The notes beneath the pieces were generated by a model. The model was not told the DNA's origin and searched no databases. It saw only the letters and a program-made list of their open reading frames with translations. A stretch of 64,000 bases of DNA from Blautia sp. MSJ-9 (GTDB taxonomy: Bacteria > Bacillota > Clostridia > Lachnospirales > Lachnospiraceae): NCBI RefSeq assembly GCF_018919065.1, contig NZ_JAHLQG010000018.1, forward strand, positions 1 through 64,000, in the 5' to 3' direction. The position numbers and the translations under genes were made by a program. Every line of letters starts with the position of its first letter. Within the stretch, counting starts at the first letter, position 1. This document shows positions 34,276 through 43,309 of the stretch, piece after piece.

Positions 34276-35271
34276 TTGAAGAATATACAGGCAGACATTA
34301 AATCAGGTAATTTCAAACAGGCATATCTTCTGTATGGAGATGAAGCATATCTGAAGCAGCAGTACAAGCATAATCTGGTGAAGGCATTGAATCCGGATGG
34401 CGACACTATGAATTTCAATCATTATGAAGGAAAAGGCGTTGATGTTAAACAACTGATCGATCTCTGCGAAACTATGCCATTCTTTGCAGACCGGAGAGTA
34501 ATCCTGTTGGAAGATACTGGTTTCTTTAAGAACAAGAGTGAAGAGCTGGCAGACTATATGAAAGAACTGCCGGATTATCTGTGCATGGTCTTTGTGGAAT
34601 CCGAAGTGGATAAACGAAACCGTATGTATAAAGCGGTAAAAGCCTGCGGCACGATCGCAGAATTTGCCAGACAGGACGAGAAAACTTTGATGCGCTGGGC
34701 AGCAGGAATTCTTGGAAAAGCAGGAAAGAAGATTACACAGAGAGATATGGAACTTCTACTTACAAAGACAGGAACAGACATGGGAAATCTCAGAATGGAA
34801 CTGGAGAAACTGATCTGCTACACAGAAGGCAGAGATGTGGTAACTGCAGAGGATATCGAAGAAATATGCACGACTCAGACCACCAACAGAATCTTTGATA
34901 TGGTCCGTGCAGTAACAGAGAAGAATCAGAAACGTGCACTGGATCTTTACTATGATCTGCTGACGTTGAAAGAACCGCCAATGAGAATTCTGTTCCTCCT
35001 TGCGAAACAGTACCGTCAGCTGCTTCAGGTAAAACAGTTTGCCGAGGCAGGGCTGGCACAGCAGGAGATGGCATCGAAACTGGGAGTACCCAGCTTTGCA
35101 GTGCGAAACATCGCATCCTGCGCCAGAGCCTACACTATATCAGAACTGGAACAAGCAATCAAAGATTTTGTAGATGCAGAGGAATCCGTAAAAACGGGAC
35201 GTCTGGAAGATAAACTGAGCGTAGAACTGCTGATTATTAAATATAGCAGTAAGGTGAGTAATGCGGGTTAA
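34276..35271 (+). CDS. holA: DNA polymerase III delta subunit HolA
   Basis: A 331-residue protein, start TTG with AGGGGTAG upstream. It is the clamp-loader delta subunit that opens the sliding clamp. The N-terminal domain begins KQAYLLYGDEAYLKQQ (residues ~14-29), a family hallmark, followed by FFADRRVILLED near 69 and LPDYLCMVFVES near 96. The C-terminal collar domain includes ALDLYYDLLTLKEPPMRILFLLAKQYRQLL near 222. The order comEC-holA-rpsT is common in Firmicutes; here the nad operon lies between comEC and holA. Confidence 0.9.
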   Translation: MKNIQADIKSGNFKQAYLLYGDEAYLKQQYKHNLVKALNPDGDTMNFNHYEGKGVDVKQLIDLCETMPFFADRRVILLEDTGFFKNKSEELADYMKELPDYLCMVFVESEVDKRNRMYKAVKACGTIAEFARQDEKTLMRWAAGILGKAGKKITQRDMELLLTKTGTDMGNLRMELEKLICYTEGRDVVTAEDIEEICTTQTTNRIFDMVRAVTEKNQKRALDLYYDLLTLKEPPMRILFLLAKQYRQLLQVKQFAEAGLAQQEMASKLGVPSFAVRNIASCARAYTISELEQAIKDFVDAEESVKTGRLEDKLSVELLIIKYSSKVSNAG

Positions 35272-35318
35272 AAATGTGCAGATTTAAGATTGAGTCAAAT
35301 TTATGATAATACAAAAAC

Positions 35319-35375
35319 TTCCGGCAGAATATGAGATGCCTGTATAGATATCTCATATTCTGCCGGAAATTTTGT
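35319..35375 (+). terminator. Terminator of holA
   Basis: A perfect 19-bp inverted repeat (35319-35337 with 35350-35368) with a 12-nt loop is followed by ATTTTGTG. It is one of the longest perfect stems in the window and lies about 50 bp after the holA stop. Confidence 0.8.
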
Positions 35376-35395
35376 GTGAAATAACAGACAATAAA

Positions 35396-35440
35396 AAAGA
35401 CAGCCACATGACGGTAATGGCTGTCCTTTTAATTATAAGC
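35396..35440. terminator. Bidirectional terminator between holA and rpsT
   Basis: GACAGCCA and TGGCTGTC form an 8-bp stem flanked by A-runs on the left and CTTTT on the right, so it can act on both strands. On the minus strand it closes the rpsT transcript. Confidence 0.7.
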
Positions 35441-35465
35441 TTATAATTAAAAATTCAATCTATGA

Positions 35466-35729
35466 TTAGTCAATGCTGTTAACAGCTTTAGCTAAACGAG
35501 CAACTTTTCTTGCACAGTTGTTTTTATGATAAACACCTTTAGATGTAGCTTTGCTGATTGTGGAAACAGCATCTTTTAATGCTACTTCTGCAGCTGCTTT
35601 ATCTTTGTTTGCTACTGCTGCTTCAACTTTCTTGATAGAAGTCTTAACTGCGGATTTGATAGATTTGTTTCTAGCAGCTTTTGTTCTGTTTACTAAAATT
35701 CTTTTCTTAGCAGATTTAATGTTAGCCAA
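35466..35729 (-). CDS. rpsT: Ribosomal protein S20
   Basis: An 87-residue basic protein that binds 16S rRNA early in 30S assembly. It begins with a TTG start (35729), giving [11 protein letters not shown], the normal S20 N-terminus; an in-frame ATG at 35744 would place the start before the ribosome binding site GGAGGT (35742-35737), which is spaced 7 nt from the TTG. The sequence [21 protein letters not shown] and the C-terminal [18 protein letters not shown] are typical. A TTG start on rpsT is known in other bacteria, where weak initiation assists autoregulation. It has its own promoter and an ~80-nt leader. Confidence 0.95.
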   Translation of the reverse strand: MANIKSAKKRILVNRTKAARNKSIKSAVKTSIKKVEAAVANKDKAAAEVALKDAVSTISKATSKGVYHKNNCARKVARLAKAVNSID

Positions 35730-35777
35730 TTCGTACACCTCCAATTTAATTCAATAAAAATATTAATTATACTCCTG

Positions 35778-35807
35778 TCATAGAAACAGACACGGGCGCT
35801 TCTATGA
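35778..35807 (-). promoter_or_regulatory. Hairpin in the rpsT leader
   Basis: TCATAGAA (35778-35785) pairs perfectly with TTCTATGA (35800-35807), 8 bp, with a 14-nt G/C-rich loop. It lies in the transcribed leader of rpsT about 50 nt before the start and could be an S20-binding or RNA-stability element. This is structure only; no match to a known leader family was made. Confidence 0.4.
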
Positions 35808-35819
35808 ACATGCTTATAT

Positions 35820-35848
35820 ATATTATCCCAAATAGTCTTTTTTGTCAA
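35820..35848 (-). promoter_or_regulatory. Promoter of rpsT
   Basis: Read on the minus strand: TTGACA (35848-35843), 17 bp, TAATAT (35825-35820). The -35 is perfect. Transcription would begin about 80 nt before the rpsT start. Confidence 0.7.
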
Positions 35849-35922
35849 TACATATTTCTGTAAAAAAAGCTAAAAATATAGTTAATAAGACAATCACAAT
35901 AAAAATGCGGGAGGAAGAGGAA

Positions 35923-36837
35923 ATGTTGGGAAGTTATGGCATAAGAACAGACCTGGCACTGGAGGCAACAGAAAGGTTTACAGAGGAAAATGTGGAAGTA
36001 CGCGGTGTGGAAGTTCAGGAAGACTATAATGAAGAAAAAGATATCCGCACAACAGTAGTAAAAATCACCACAGAAAACGGTGCACGTACAATGGGTCGTC
36101 CCCAGGGAAATTATATTACCATTGAAGCACCTGGACTTTCTGTCCATGACGAGGACTATCACAGAGAGATTTCACAGGAAATCATGCGTCATCTTCAAAA
36201 ACTTATGAATCTGGAACGGGAGCAGTCGATCCTTGTTGTAGGTCTGGGAAATTCTGCTATCACTGCAGATTCACTGGGACCCCATGTAGTAGAGAACCTT
36301 CATATTACCAGACATATGATCCGTGAATACGGTCTCCAGAGTCTTGGAAAAGAAAAAATGCACCGTATCAGCGGGATCATCCCCGGAGTCATGGCGCAAA
36401 CAGGAATGGAAACTTCAGAAATTATTCAGGGAATCGTGGCGGAGACAAAACCGGATGTAGTTATCGCCATTGATGCTCTGGCAGCTAGAAGCACCAGACG
36501 TTTGAACCGCACCATCCAGATCACAGATACCGGCATCAATCCAGGTTCTGGCGTAGGCAATCACAGAGTAGGGCTTACAGAGGAAAACCTTCAGGTCAAA
36601 GTAATCGGAATCGGGGTTCCAACAGTAGTAGATGCAGCAACGATTGTCCATGATTCCATGGCACATTTGCTGGACACACTGGAGGAGACAGAACAGAAAG
36701 AATTTTTGGAGGAAATGATCGCACCGCACCTTCATACCATGTTTGTGACTCCGAAAGATGTAGACGAGACAGTAAAATATTTAAGTTTTACGATTTCAGA
36801 AGGTCTGAACATGGCGTTTGAGGAAATCAGTGAATAG
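35923..36837 (+). CDS. gpr: Spore germination protease GPR
   Basis: About 304 residues from the ATG at 35923, which follows GGGAGGAAGAGG; earlier in-frame ATGs at 35842 and 35905 lie before or in this ribosome binding site. GPR is an aspartic-type protease made as a zymogen in the forespore; it degrades small acid-soluble proteins at germination. The early SYGIRTDLALEATE (residues ~4-17) contains the region of autoprocessing. LVVGLGNSAITADSLGPHVV near 106 and DVVIAIDALAARSTRRLN near 180 are family signatures. It is followed by spoIIP, the usual order. Expression is expected from forespore sigma-G, but no promoter was identified. Confidence 0.93.
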   Translation: MLGSYGIRTDLALEATERFTEENVEVRGVEVQEDYNEEKDIRTTVVKITTENGARTMGRPQGNYITIEAPGLSVHDEDYHREISQEIMRHLQKLMNLEREQSILVVGLGNSAITADSLGPHVVENLHITRHMIREYGLQSLGKEKMHRISGIIPGVMAQTGMETSEIIQGIVAETKPDVVIAIDALAARSTRRLNRTIQITDTGINPGSGVGNHRVGLTEENLQVKVIGIGVPTVVDAATIVHDSMAHLLDTLEETEQKEFLEEMIAPHLHTMFVTPKDVDETVKYLSFTISEGLNMAFEEISE

Positions 36838-36999
36838 ATATTATTACTGTTCATATGCAACTATCCCGCGAAGTGTATTACTGAGGATGGAGTAAACAGC
36901 AATTCCCCACCAATTGCTTGATTTGGTTAAATACCTGGCAGCAGGAACTGTGTATAAATGAGAAAACATGGACATAGGATAAGTCAAGAGGTGATCCAT

Positions 37000-38340
37000 G
37001 TGACAAACTTTCAGAAAGCGTTCTGCATTGTGCTGAGCTTGTGCTTTTTTGCTTCGCTGGCAATCCTGCCGGGAGCGCTTTTTACAGGAGAAAATGTGTA
37101 CAGGCATCTGCCCTTGTACCGCTTTCTGGAAAAAAAGACCCAGGTATCTTCCTATGAAGACAGGGAAACTTATGAAAAAATCGCAGGAGAAAATGGAAAA
37201 TATCTCGGTGAACGCGCCAGGTCTGAACAGCTTGTGGCTGAGAATGAGAAAACGACACCTGAACCGGAAGAAAACGCAGTGACAGAAGAGACAATTGTAC
37301 CGGAAGAAACAGCTATGCCGGAAAAAACAGCTATACCGGAGGAAACAATTATACCGGAGGAGACAGCTACGCCGGAGGAAACACTTGCGCCGGAAAAAAC
37401 AGCTACGCCAGAGGAAACACCTATACCCGAGGAGATATCTGCTACTGAAATAACACCTGCATCAGAGGCGGCAGACCACTCTGAAACAATTCAGGAATCA
37501 CCAGAACCTGACGAACCAGATCTTCACGATTCCACAGAAACTTTGGCAGCAGCGATCCCACATCCGGAAATTGACCTGTCTCCGGCAAAACTCGCAGACT
37601 ATAACTATCTGCTGGGACAATTCTATATTGTAGATTCCAACACAGAAGCAGATGCCGTCCAGATCAATGCAGAAGACTTCCTCCAGCAGGACTTCGAAAT
37701 TTCCAAAGACACAGAAACCCCTCAGATTCTGATCTACCACAGCCATTCTCAGGAAACCTTCGCAGATTCCAGAGAAGGCGAAGAAGCAGACACCATAGTA
37801 GGAGTCGGAGACTACCTGACCCAGCTTCTCACTGAAAACTATGGCTATAAGGTTGATCACATCAAAGAGCAGTTTGACATGGAATCCGGTGACCTTGACC
37901 GCAGCGCAGCCTACGATTACGCCCGGGACTATCTTGAGCTGTATTTGCAGGAACACCCTGACATTCAGGTCATTATCGACCTTCATCGAGACGGTGTCCC
38001 GGAAGATCGCCACCTTGTAACAGACATGAACGGAAAACCAACTGCCCAGATCCTTTTTTATAATGGACTGAGCTACACAGTCACCAAAGGTTCGCTAGAT
38101 TATCTGCCGAACCCCTACATACAGCAAAACCTGGCATTCTCATTTCAATTAGAATACCAGGCTGCACAATACTATCCCGAATTCTATCGGGGAATCTACC
38201 TTGCAGGCTACCGCTATAACCTCCACTTACGTCCACGCTCCATTCTTCTGGAGGCCGGTGCCCAGACCAACACAGTTCAGGAAGTGAAGAATGCTATGGA
38301 GCCCTTTGCGGATATTCTCAATAGGGTACTGCAGGGGTAG
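37000..38340 (+). CDS. spoIIP: Stage II sporulation protein P with long hexapeptide-repeat linker
   Basis: About 446 residues from GTG 37000 (AGAGGTGAT upstream); GTG 36991 and ATG 36958 are in-frame alternatives. SpoIIP is a membrane-anchored amidase and endopeptidase acting on the septal wall during engulfment, with SpoIID and SpoIIM. A membrane segment lies near 5-27, followed by a linker of about 100 residues rich in Glu, Pro and Thr. The catalytic domain (~240-446) has ILIYHSHSQETF (metal-binding His and Glu), VIIDLHRDGVPEDR and LHLRPRSILLEAGAQTNT. The linker contains tandem PEETxx repeats. The gene lies behind gpr as in other spore formers. Confidence 0.93.
   Translation: MTNFQKAFCIVLSLCFFASLAILPGALFTGENVYRHLPLYRFLEKKTQVSSYEDRETYEKIAGENGKYLGERARSEQLVAENEKTTPEPEENAVTEETIVPEETAMPEKTAIPEETIIPEETATPEETLAPEKTATPEETPIPEEISATEITPASEAADHSETIQESPEPDEPDLHDSTETLAAAIPHPEIDLSPAKLADYNYLLGQFYIVDSNTEADAVQINAEDFLQQDFEISKDTETPQILIYHSHSQETFADSREGEEADTIVGVGDYLTQLLTENYGYKVDHIKEQFDMESGDLDRSAAYDYARDYLELYLQEHPDIQVIIDLHRDGVPEDRHLVTDMNGKPTAQILFYNGLSYTVTKGSLDYLPNPYIQQNLAFSFQLEYQAAQYYPEFYRGIYLAGYRYNLHLRPRSILLEAGAQTNTVQEVKNAMEPFADILNRVLQG
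37300..37443 (+). repeat. Tandem 18-bp repeats in spoIIP
   Basis: Eight consecutive 18-bp units encode PE(E/K)T followed by two variable residues (AM, AI, II, AT, LA, AT, PI; the last is PEEISA). The array covers about residues 101-148 of SpoIIP, between the membrane anchor and catalytic domain. Unit number could vary without loss of frame and would change the reach of the enzyme. Confidence 0.8.
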
Positions 38341-38387
38341 CAAATGGAGTTTGACTTGTAAATATCTGAGCAATTACAATAGAACTT

Positions 38388-39497
38388 TTATACTGTATAG
38401 GTAACTCCAAGCTGACTAAGAGAGAGTTTTACAGTTTTCTTCAGAACCTGGCCGCACCCGGATGATAAGACTTGATATAGAGTATTTCCAAGTTCCTGAG
38501 TATCTTTGTCAGCTTTTTGACCATTTTTATAATAGAAAGTCAGTTTTCCAGAGGATCTGACATCGAAAGATGCTCTGGTATCCAGACTTTCATTTTCTCC
38601 CTCTACATGCATGGAAATCTGACCGGTATAAGTATGAGGACAGTCAATATAAAGATACATCGCTGCATAACCATCATATGCGGAATCACCTGCCAGATAG
38701 TCACAGGAGAGAGTGATACCATCTGTTTGGGTATCGCAGATTAAGTAATAGCCAAACACACCATCTCCGTAGGAAACGTACCAGTCGGAACCATTTTTAG
38801 TTCCTTTCTTTTTCAGATAGTTTTTTACTTTGGTATATTTACCAGAATATTTATTATATACGGAAGAACTTTTCACTGTAACGGTACAGGTAAAGGTTTT
38901 TCCGCAAAGAGTTGCTGTGATTTTTGCAGTTCCAGGGTTGATGGCAGTGATTTTTCCTCCATCTACAGTAGCAATCCGGGTGTTGCTTGATTTCCAGGCA
39001 GGGGTATGCCTGGTGTCAGGAAGTTTCAGTTTAAAGTTCTGACCTGTCTGCAGTTCCAGTTTTGTCTGATTCAGTTTTAACTGATTCAGTCCGGCAATCA
39101 TGGAGATTCCTTCATGATTATAATCACTCCAGATAATCTTTCCGTTCTTTTTTATAAATGCTTTTACAGTGTAGACATACCTTACGCCAAAGGTTGGAGT
39201 GTTGTCTGTGAATGTTGTCTGATTTTTGTTGAAGACATCCTTCATCTTTTGCCACTTTAATCCGGAAGGACGGCGATAAATCCTGTAACCCGTAGCTTCC
39301 GGTACAGCGTTCCACCTTAAGATCAGAGTATTTTTACCTTTGGTTTTTAAAGAAAGCAGGCTAGGAGTAGAGGGAACTGTCTGTGCTGCCTGAACCTGTC
39401 TGGGGGCAATTCCGGTTATGGAATCTGCATAAGGAACTGCAGTAAGAATTATTAATCCGGCAATGAGACAGCAGAGAACCTTTTTCAGCTTTTTCAT
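38388..39497 (-). CDS. Secreted protein with Fn3 and Big2 domains
   Basis: A 369-residue protein. Signal peptide: MKKLKKVLCCLIAGLIILTA with cleavage probably after QVQA (about 38). A fibronectin type III domain spans ~44-130 (LSLKTKGKNTLILRWNAVPEATGYRIYR). A Big2 domain spans ~135-210 (LNQTKLELQTGQNFKLKLP, WKSSNTRIATVDGGKITAINPGTAKITAT). The C-terminal ~150 residues are Tyr- and Gly-rich with no family recognised. There is no LPXTG or membrane anchor. AGGAGGAATTC precedes the ATG. It lies between spoIIP and lepA, where Firmicutes usually have yqxA or nothing. A surface adhesive role is inferred from domains only. Confidence 0.8.
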   Translation of the reverse strand: MKKLKKVLCCLIAGLIILTAVPYADSITGIAPRQVQAAQTVPSTPSLLSLKTKGKNTLILRWNAVPEATGYRIYRRPSGLKWQKMKDVFNKNQTTFTDNTPTFGVRYVYTVKAFIKKNGKIIWSDYNHEGISMIAGLNQLKLNQTKLELQTGQNFKLKLPDTRHTPAWKSSNTRIATVDGGKITAINPGTAKITATLCGKTFTCTVTVKSSSVYNKYSGKYTKVKNYLKKKGTKNGSDWYVSYGDGVFGYYLICDTQTDGITLSCDYLAGDSAYDGYAAMYLYIDCPHTYTGQISMHVEGENESLDTRASFDVRSSGKLTFYYKNGQKADKDTQELGNTLYQVLSSGCGQVLKKTVKLSLSQLGVTYTV

Positions 39498-39623
39498 AAT
39501 GAATTCCTCCGTAAATAAATTTTATAATGACATTATAATTATATTATAACAAAATAAAAGATAGATACAACCTGAAAAATGTTTTGGGGACAATGTATGT
39601 AATTTTCAGAGCGTAATAAATAC

Positions 39624-39653
39624 GTGACAAAGTAACTGGAGCTGTGATATAAT
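39624..39653 (+). promoter_or_regulatory. Possible promoter of lepA
   Basis: GTGACA (39624-39629), 18 bp, TATAAT (39648-39653), about 115 bp before lepA. A second TATAAT-like element (GTATAATGGG, near 39726) lies closer to the gene, with no clear -35. Both readings are possible. Confidence 0.45.
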
Positions 39654-39768
39654 TCTTAATTAGCAATTAACCAATCAGAGTAGTCCAAAGCCGGAATAAT
39701 CCATCAGCAGACAGATATTTCCGGTGTATAATGGGAGAGAACAGGAAATAGTAGGAGGGAATTCCTGA

Positions 39769-41577
39769 ATGATAGATCAGAGTAAAATCAGAAATTTCTG
39801 CATTATTGCACATATAGACCACGGCAAATCCACCCTTGCCGACCGAATCATCGAAATGACCGGTACCCTGACCGAACGTGAGATGCAGTCTCAGGTCCTT
39901 GATAACATGGACCTCGAACGAGAACGAGGAATCACCATCAAATCCCAGGCAGTCCGAATCGTATACAAAGCCAAAGACGGCGAAGAATATATCTTTAACC
40001 TTATTGACACCCCAGGACATGTCGACTTCAACTACGAAGTATCCCGAAGCCTTGCTGCCTGCGATGGTGCAATCCTTGTAGTAGACGCTGCACAGGGAAT
40101 CGAGGCTCAGACACTTGCAAACGTATACCTTGCACTGGATCATGACCTTGATGTACTTCCAGTCATCAACAAAATCGACCTGCCAAGCGCAGAACCGGAC
40201 CGTGTAGTAAACGAGATCGAAGACGTCATCGGCCTTGAAGCCCACGATGCGCCAAGAATCTCAGCCAAAACAGGCCTCAACGTAGAAGAAGTCCTGGAGC
40301 AGATTGTAACCAAGATCCCTGCACCACACGGAGATGTAAACGCTCCGCTGAAAGCATTGATCTTTGACTCTGTTTATGATGCATACAAAGGAGTTATCGT
40401 ATTCTGCCGTGTCATGGACGGCCGTGTCAAGAGAGGCACCCAGATCCATATGATGGCAACCGGATTCACAACAGAAGTCGTAGAAGTAGGATACTTCGGC
40501 GCAGGCCAGTTCATTCCGTGCGATGAGCTGACAGCAGGTATGGTAGGCTACATCACAGCCAGCATCAAGAACCTTGGCGATACCCGTGTAGGTGATACAG
40601 TAACAGATAAAGAAAGACCATGCGCAGAAGCACTTCCGGGATATAAGAAAGTAAACCCGATGGTATACTGCGGATTATATCCTGCAGACGGTGCCAAGTA
40701 CGGAGACTTAAGAGATGCACTTGAGAAACTTCAGCTCAATGATGCTTCCCTTTTCTATGAACCGGAAACATCTGTAGCCCTTGGTTTCGGTTTCCGTTGC
40801 GGTTTCCTCGGACTTCTTCATCTGGAGATCATTCAGGAACGTCTGGAAAGAGAATATAACCTTGACCTTGTAACTACAGCACCAGGCGTTATTTACAAAG
40901 TACACAAGACAAACGGCGAAGTCATCAATCTGACAAACCCAAGTAATCTGCCGGATCCGTCAGAAATCGAATACATGGAAGAACCAATGGTAAATGCTGA
41001 GATTATGGTAACAACAGAATTTATCGGTGCAATCATGGATCTCTGCCAGGAACGAAGAGGCCAGTATATCGGAATGGATTATATGGAAGAAACACGTGCG
41101 CTTCTGAAATATAAACTTCCGTTAAATGAGATTATCTATGACTTCTTTGATGCTCTGAAATCCCGTTCCAGAGGCTATGCTTCCCTGGATTATGAACTCT
41201 GTGGATATGAGCGCAGCGAACTTGTGAAACTGGATATCCTGGTAAATAAAGAAGAAGTGGATGCTCTTTCATTTATCGTACATGCAGACACTGCTTATGA
41301 GCGTGGACGTAAGATGTGCGAGAAGCTGAAAGAAGAAATTCCGCGTCAGCTCTTCGAAATCCCGATTCAGGCAGCGATCGGAAGCAAGATCATTGCCAGA
41401 GAGACTGTAAGAGCCATGCGTAAAGACGTACTTGCCAAGTGCTATGGTGGTGATATTTCCCGTAAGAAGAAACTTCTGGAGAAGCAGAAGGAAGGTAAGA
41501 AACGTATGCGCCAGGTAGGAAATGTGGAAATTCCGCAGAAGGCATTTATGAGTGTATTGAAACTTGATGATAAATAA
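39769..41577 (+). CDS. lepA: Elongation factor 4 (LepA) GTPase
   Basis: A 602-residue translational GTPase of normal length. The G domain has [13 protein letters not shown] near 14, [13 protein letters not shown] near 44, DTPGHVDF near 77 and NKIDLPSA near 131. The LepA-specific C-terminal domain has [22 protein letters not shown] near 563 and ends [12 protein letters not shown]. It binds ribosomes and promotes back-translocation or subunit biogenesis. GTAGGAGGG precedes the ATG. Codon use (many CGT, CTT) suggests high expression. hemW follows after a small lipoprotein gene. Confidence 0.96.
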   Translation: MIDQSKIRNFCIIAHIDHGKSTLADRIIEMTGTLTEREMQSQVLDNMDLERERGITIKSQAVRIVYKAKDGEEYIFNLIDTPGHVDFNYEVSRSLAACDGAILVVDAAQGIEAQTLANVYLALDHDLDVLPVINKIDLPSAEPDRVVNEIEDVIGLEAHDAPRISAKTGLNVEEVLEQIVTKIPAPHGDVNAPLKALIFDSVYDAYKGVIVFCRVMDGRVKRGTQIHMMATGFTTEVVEVGYFGAGQFIPCDELTAGMVGYITASIKNLGDTRVGDTVTDKERPCAEALPGYKKVNPMVYCGLYPADGAKYGDLRDALEKLQLNDASLFYEPETSVALGFGFRCGFLGLLHLEIIQERLEREYNLDLVTTAPGVIYKVHKTNGEVINLTNPSNLPDPSEIEYMEEPMVNAEIMVTTEFIGAIMDLCQERRGQYIGMDYMEETRALLKYKLPLNEIIYDFFDALKSRSRGYASLDYELCGYERSELVKLDILVNKEEVDALSFIVHADTAYERGRKMCEKLKEEIPRQLFEIPIQAAIGSKIIARETVRAMRKDVLAKCYGGDISRKKKLLEKQKEGKKRMRQVGNVEIPQKAFMSVLKLDDK

Positions 41578-41578
41578 A

Positions 41579-41608
41579 AGTATCACAGTTGCAGACAGCA
41601 GTGATACT
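41579..41608 (+). terminator. Hairpin after lepA without T tail
   Basis: AGTATCAC (41579-41586) and GTGATACT (41601-41608) are perfect 8-bp inverted copies directly after the lepA stop. No U tract follows, so it may protect the mRNA end or attenuate transcription, and the next lipoprotein gene is likely read through. Confidence 0.45.
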
Positions 41609-41631
41609 ATGACAGAGAGTTGATATATAAT

Positions 41632-42000
41632 ATGAAGAAAAACAATTTTGCAGTAATTGCGCTATGTATGATCTTGAGCTGTGCGCTTCTCTCCGGATGT
41701 GGAAAAAAGAAAGAGGTAGATGAAGCCTCTTCTCAGGTAATCCAGATCAGTGTAGCACCGGAGGTTACTCCGACACTGGCTCCGGATCAGGTCAGTTCAG
41801 ATGCTGTTGTGACAAATGGAAATATGACGATGGTCAACGAATATCTTGCAGATCAGAATACATCAGCAGAAACAGTTTCTGACAGCAGTAGCAATATCAA
41901 TATAAATACAGACAGCACTGAAGATAGTAGTGAATCTGACAACACGGACGATACACAGGATAGTGCTGAATCTGGCGATAACAGTACAGATGGATACTGA
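41632..42000 (+). CDS. Small Ser/Asp-rich lipoprotein, function unknown
   Basis: About 122 residues from the ATG at 41632 (an ATG at 41620 is an alternative). Signal peptide MKKNNFAVIALCMILSCALLSGC; lipobox LLSGC with Cys near residue 23. The mature part is hydrophilic with no domain visible, and its last ~40 residues are dominated by Ser, Asp, Asn and Glu. It lies between lepA and hemW. No ribosome binding site stronger than GAGAG is seen. The function cannot be inferred. Confidence 0.6.
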   Translation: MKKNNFAVIALCMILSCALLSGCGKKKEVDEASSQVIQISVAPEVTPTLAPDQVSSDAVVTNGNMTMVNEYLADQNTSAETVSDSSSNININTDSTEDSSESDNTDDTQDSAESGDNSTDGY

Positions 42001-42120
42001 TCAGTTATATCTATATGGAGAAATGAAAGGTATAGCTTCGTGTCCCGAGTTCAAAAGTCTTATCGTGCAGGCATGAACAGATTTTTGACTCAGATTTTTA
42101 AAATGTGACAGGAGATGGAA

Positions 42121-43263
42121 ATGGAAATTAGAGACATAACAGGCTCTCCCATGGAAATTTACATCCACATTCCGTTTTGTATAAAGAAATGCGACTACTG
42201 TGATTTCTTGTCAGGACCGTCCGGTCCGAAGGAGCAGGAAGCCTATGTGCAGGCTCTGATTGAAGAAATCCATGCAGTAAAGGAAGGTAAGGGAAGGAGT
42301 GTATCCTCTATATTTATTGGAGGAGGCACTCCTTCTGTTTTGGATGCGAGATTTATCGGAGAAATCCTGAATGAAATAAGAGAAAAATTTTTGATAGAGA
42401 ATAACGCGGAGATTACGATTGAGGTAAATCCCGGAACTGCAGACAGGAAGAAACTCCGGGCATACAGATCTTATGGGATCAACCGTATGAGTATCGGTCT
42501 GCAGTCCCCGGATGACAGGGAGTTAAAAATTCTCGGCAGGATTCATAATTACGGGCAGTTTCTGGAAACCTATAAGAATGCAAGAGATGTCGGTTTTGAT
42601 AATATCAACATTGACTTAATGAGTGCGATTCCAGACCAGACTTATGAAGGATGGGAAAAAAATCTGTGCACTGTAGCAGAACTGGAACCGGAGCACATTT
42701 CAGCATACAGCCTGATCATTGAAGAAGGTACTCCTTTTGCATCCAGAAAACTGAATTTGCCAGATGAAGATACCGAATATAATATGTATGAAGCAACTGC
42801 ACGGATTCTGAGAGAGTATGGTTTTGAACAGTATGAGATTTCCAATTATGCGAAAGACGGCAGAGCCTGCAGACATAATATAGGTTACTGGACCAGACAG
42901 GACTATCTGGGATTTGGACTGGGCGCGTCTTCACTTTATGGAAAGGAACGTTTTGCAAATACAGCTGACAGAGAAATATATCTGCAAAACAGCAGCCGTC
43001 CGGAGCTGATCCGGGAAAGGGAACCGGTTCTTACCAGAGAGGATGAAATGGCAGAATTTATGTTTTTGGGACTTCGTATGACAGGGGGAATTGCAAAGAC
43101 GGATTTTGAGCAAAATTTCGGATGCCCGATCGAGGAAATCTATGGAGAAGTTCTGAAGAAATATAAATCTATGAAGCTGCTTGAGGAGAAAGACGGCAGA
43201 GTCTTTCTGAGCAGAGAAGGAATTCATGTGAGTAATTCCGTTATGGCAGAATTTTTGCTGTAA
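42121..43263 (+). CDS. hemW: HemW, radical SAM heme chaperone family
   Basis: About 380 residues. The ATG at 42121 lies 6 nt after AGGAG; the ATG at 42115 directly abuts the ribosome binding site and is less likely. The radical SAM site CIKKCDYCDF near 18-27 is the form seen in HemW, with IFIGGGTPSVL near 64 and INRMSIGLQSPDDRELKILGR near 119. The C-terminal HemN-like domain includes ISNYAKDGRACRHNIGYW near 241. HemW binds heme and transfers it to targets; it is often mislabelled as coproporphyrinogen dehydrogenase. It follows lepA as in most Firmicutes. In an anaerobe with few heme enzymes its exact role is uncertain. Confidence 0.9.
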   Translation: MEIRDITGSPMEIYIHIPFCIKKCDYCDFLSGPSGPKEQEAYVQALIEEIHAVKEGKGRSVSSIFIGGGTPSVLDARFIGEILNEIREKFLIENNAEITIEVNPGTADRKKLRAYRSYGINRMSIGLQSPDDRELKILGRIHNYGQFLETYKNARDVGFDNINIDLMSAIPDQTYEGWEKNLCTVAELEPEHISAYSLIIEEGTPFASRKLNLPDEDTEYNMYEATARILREYGFEQYEISNYAKDGRACRHNIGYWTRQDYLGFGLGASSLYGKERFANTADREIYLQNSSRPELIREREPVLTREDEMAEFMFLGLRMTGGIAKTDFEQNFGCPIEEIYGEVLKKYKSMKLLEEKDGRVFLSREGIHVSNSVMAEFLL

Positions 43264-43268
43264 ACGCC

Positions 43269-43297
43269 TTGACGAACAAATGTTCTTATATTATACT
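43269..43297 (+). promoter_or_regulatory. Promoter of uvrA
   Basis: TTGACG (43269-43274), 17 bp, TATACT (43292-43297), just after the hemW stop and about 175 bp before uvrA. The -35 to -10 spacer contains the LexA-type box listed separately. Confidence 0.75.
43274..43285. promoter_or_regulatory. LexA-type SOS box in the uvrA promoter
   Basis: GAACAAATGTTC fits the Firmicute LexA box GAACNNNNGTTC exactly, with perfect dyad arms GAACA/TGTTC. It sits between the -35 and -10 elements, the ideal place for repression. uvr genes are classical SOS targets, so uvrA is very probably DNA-damage inducible here. Confidence 0.8.
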
Positions 43298-43309
43298 GGA
43301 GACATACAA

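Noticed and set aside
37300..37443. Tandem repeats considered as a CRISPR array
   Set aside because: Units are adjacent 18-bp coding repeats with no spacers and no cas genes; they encode the SpoIIP linker.
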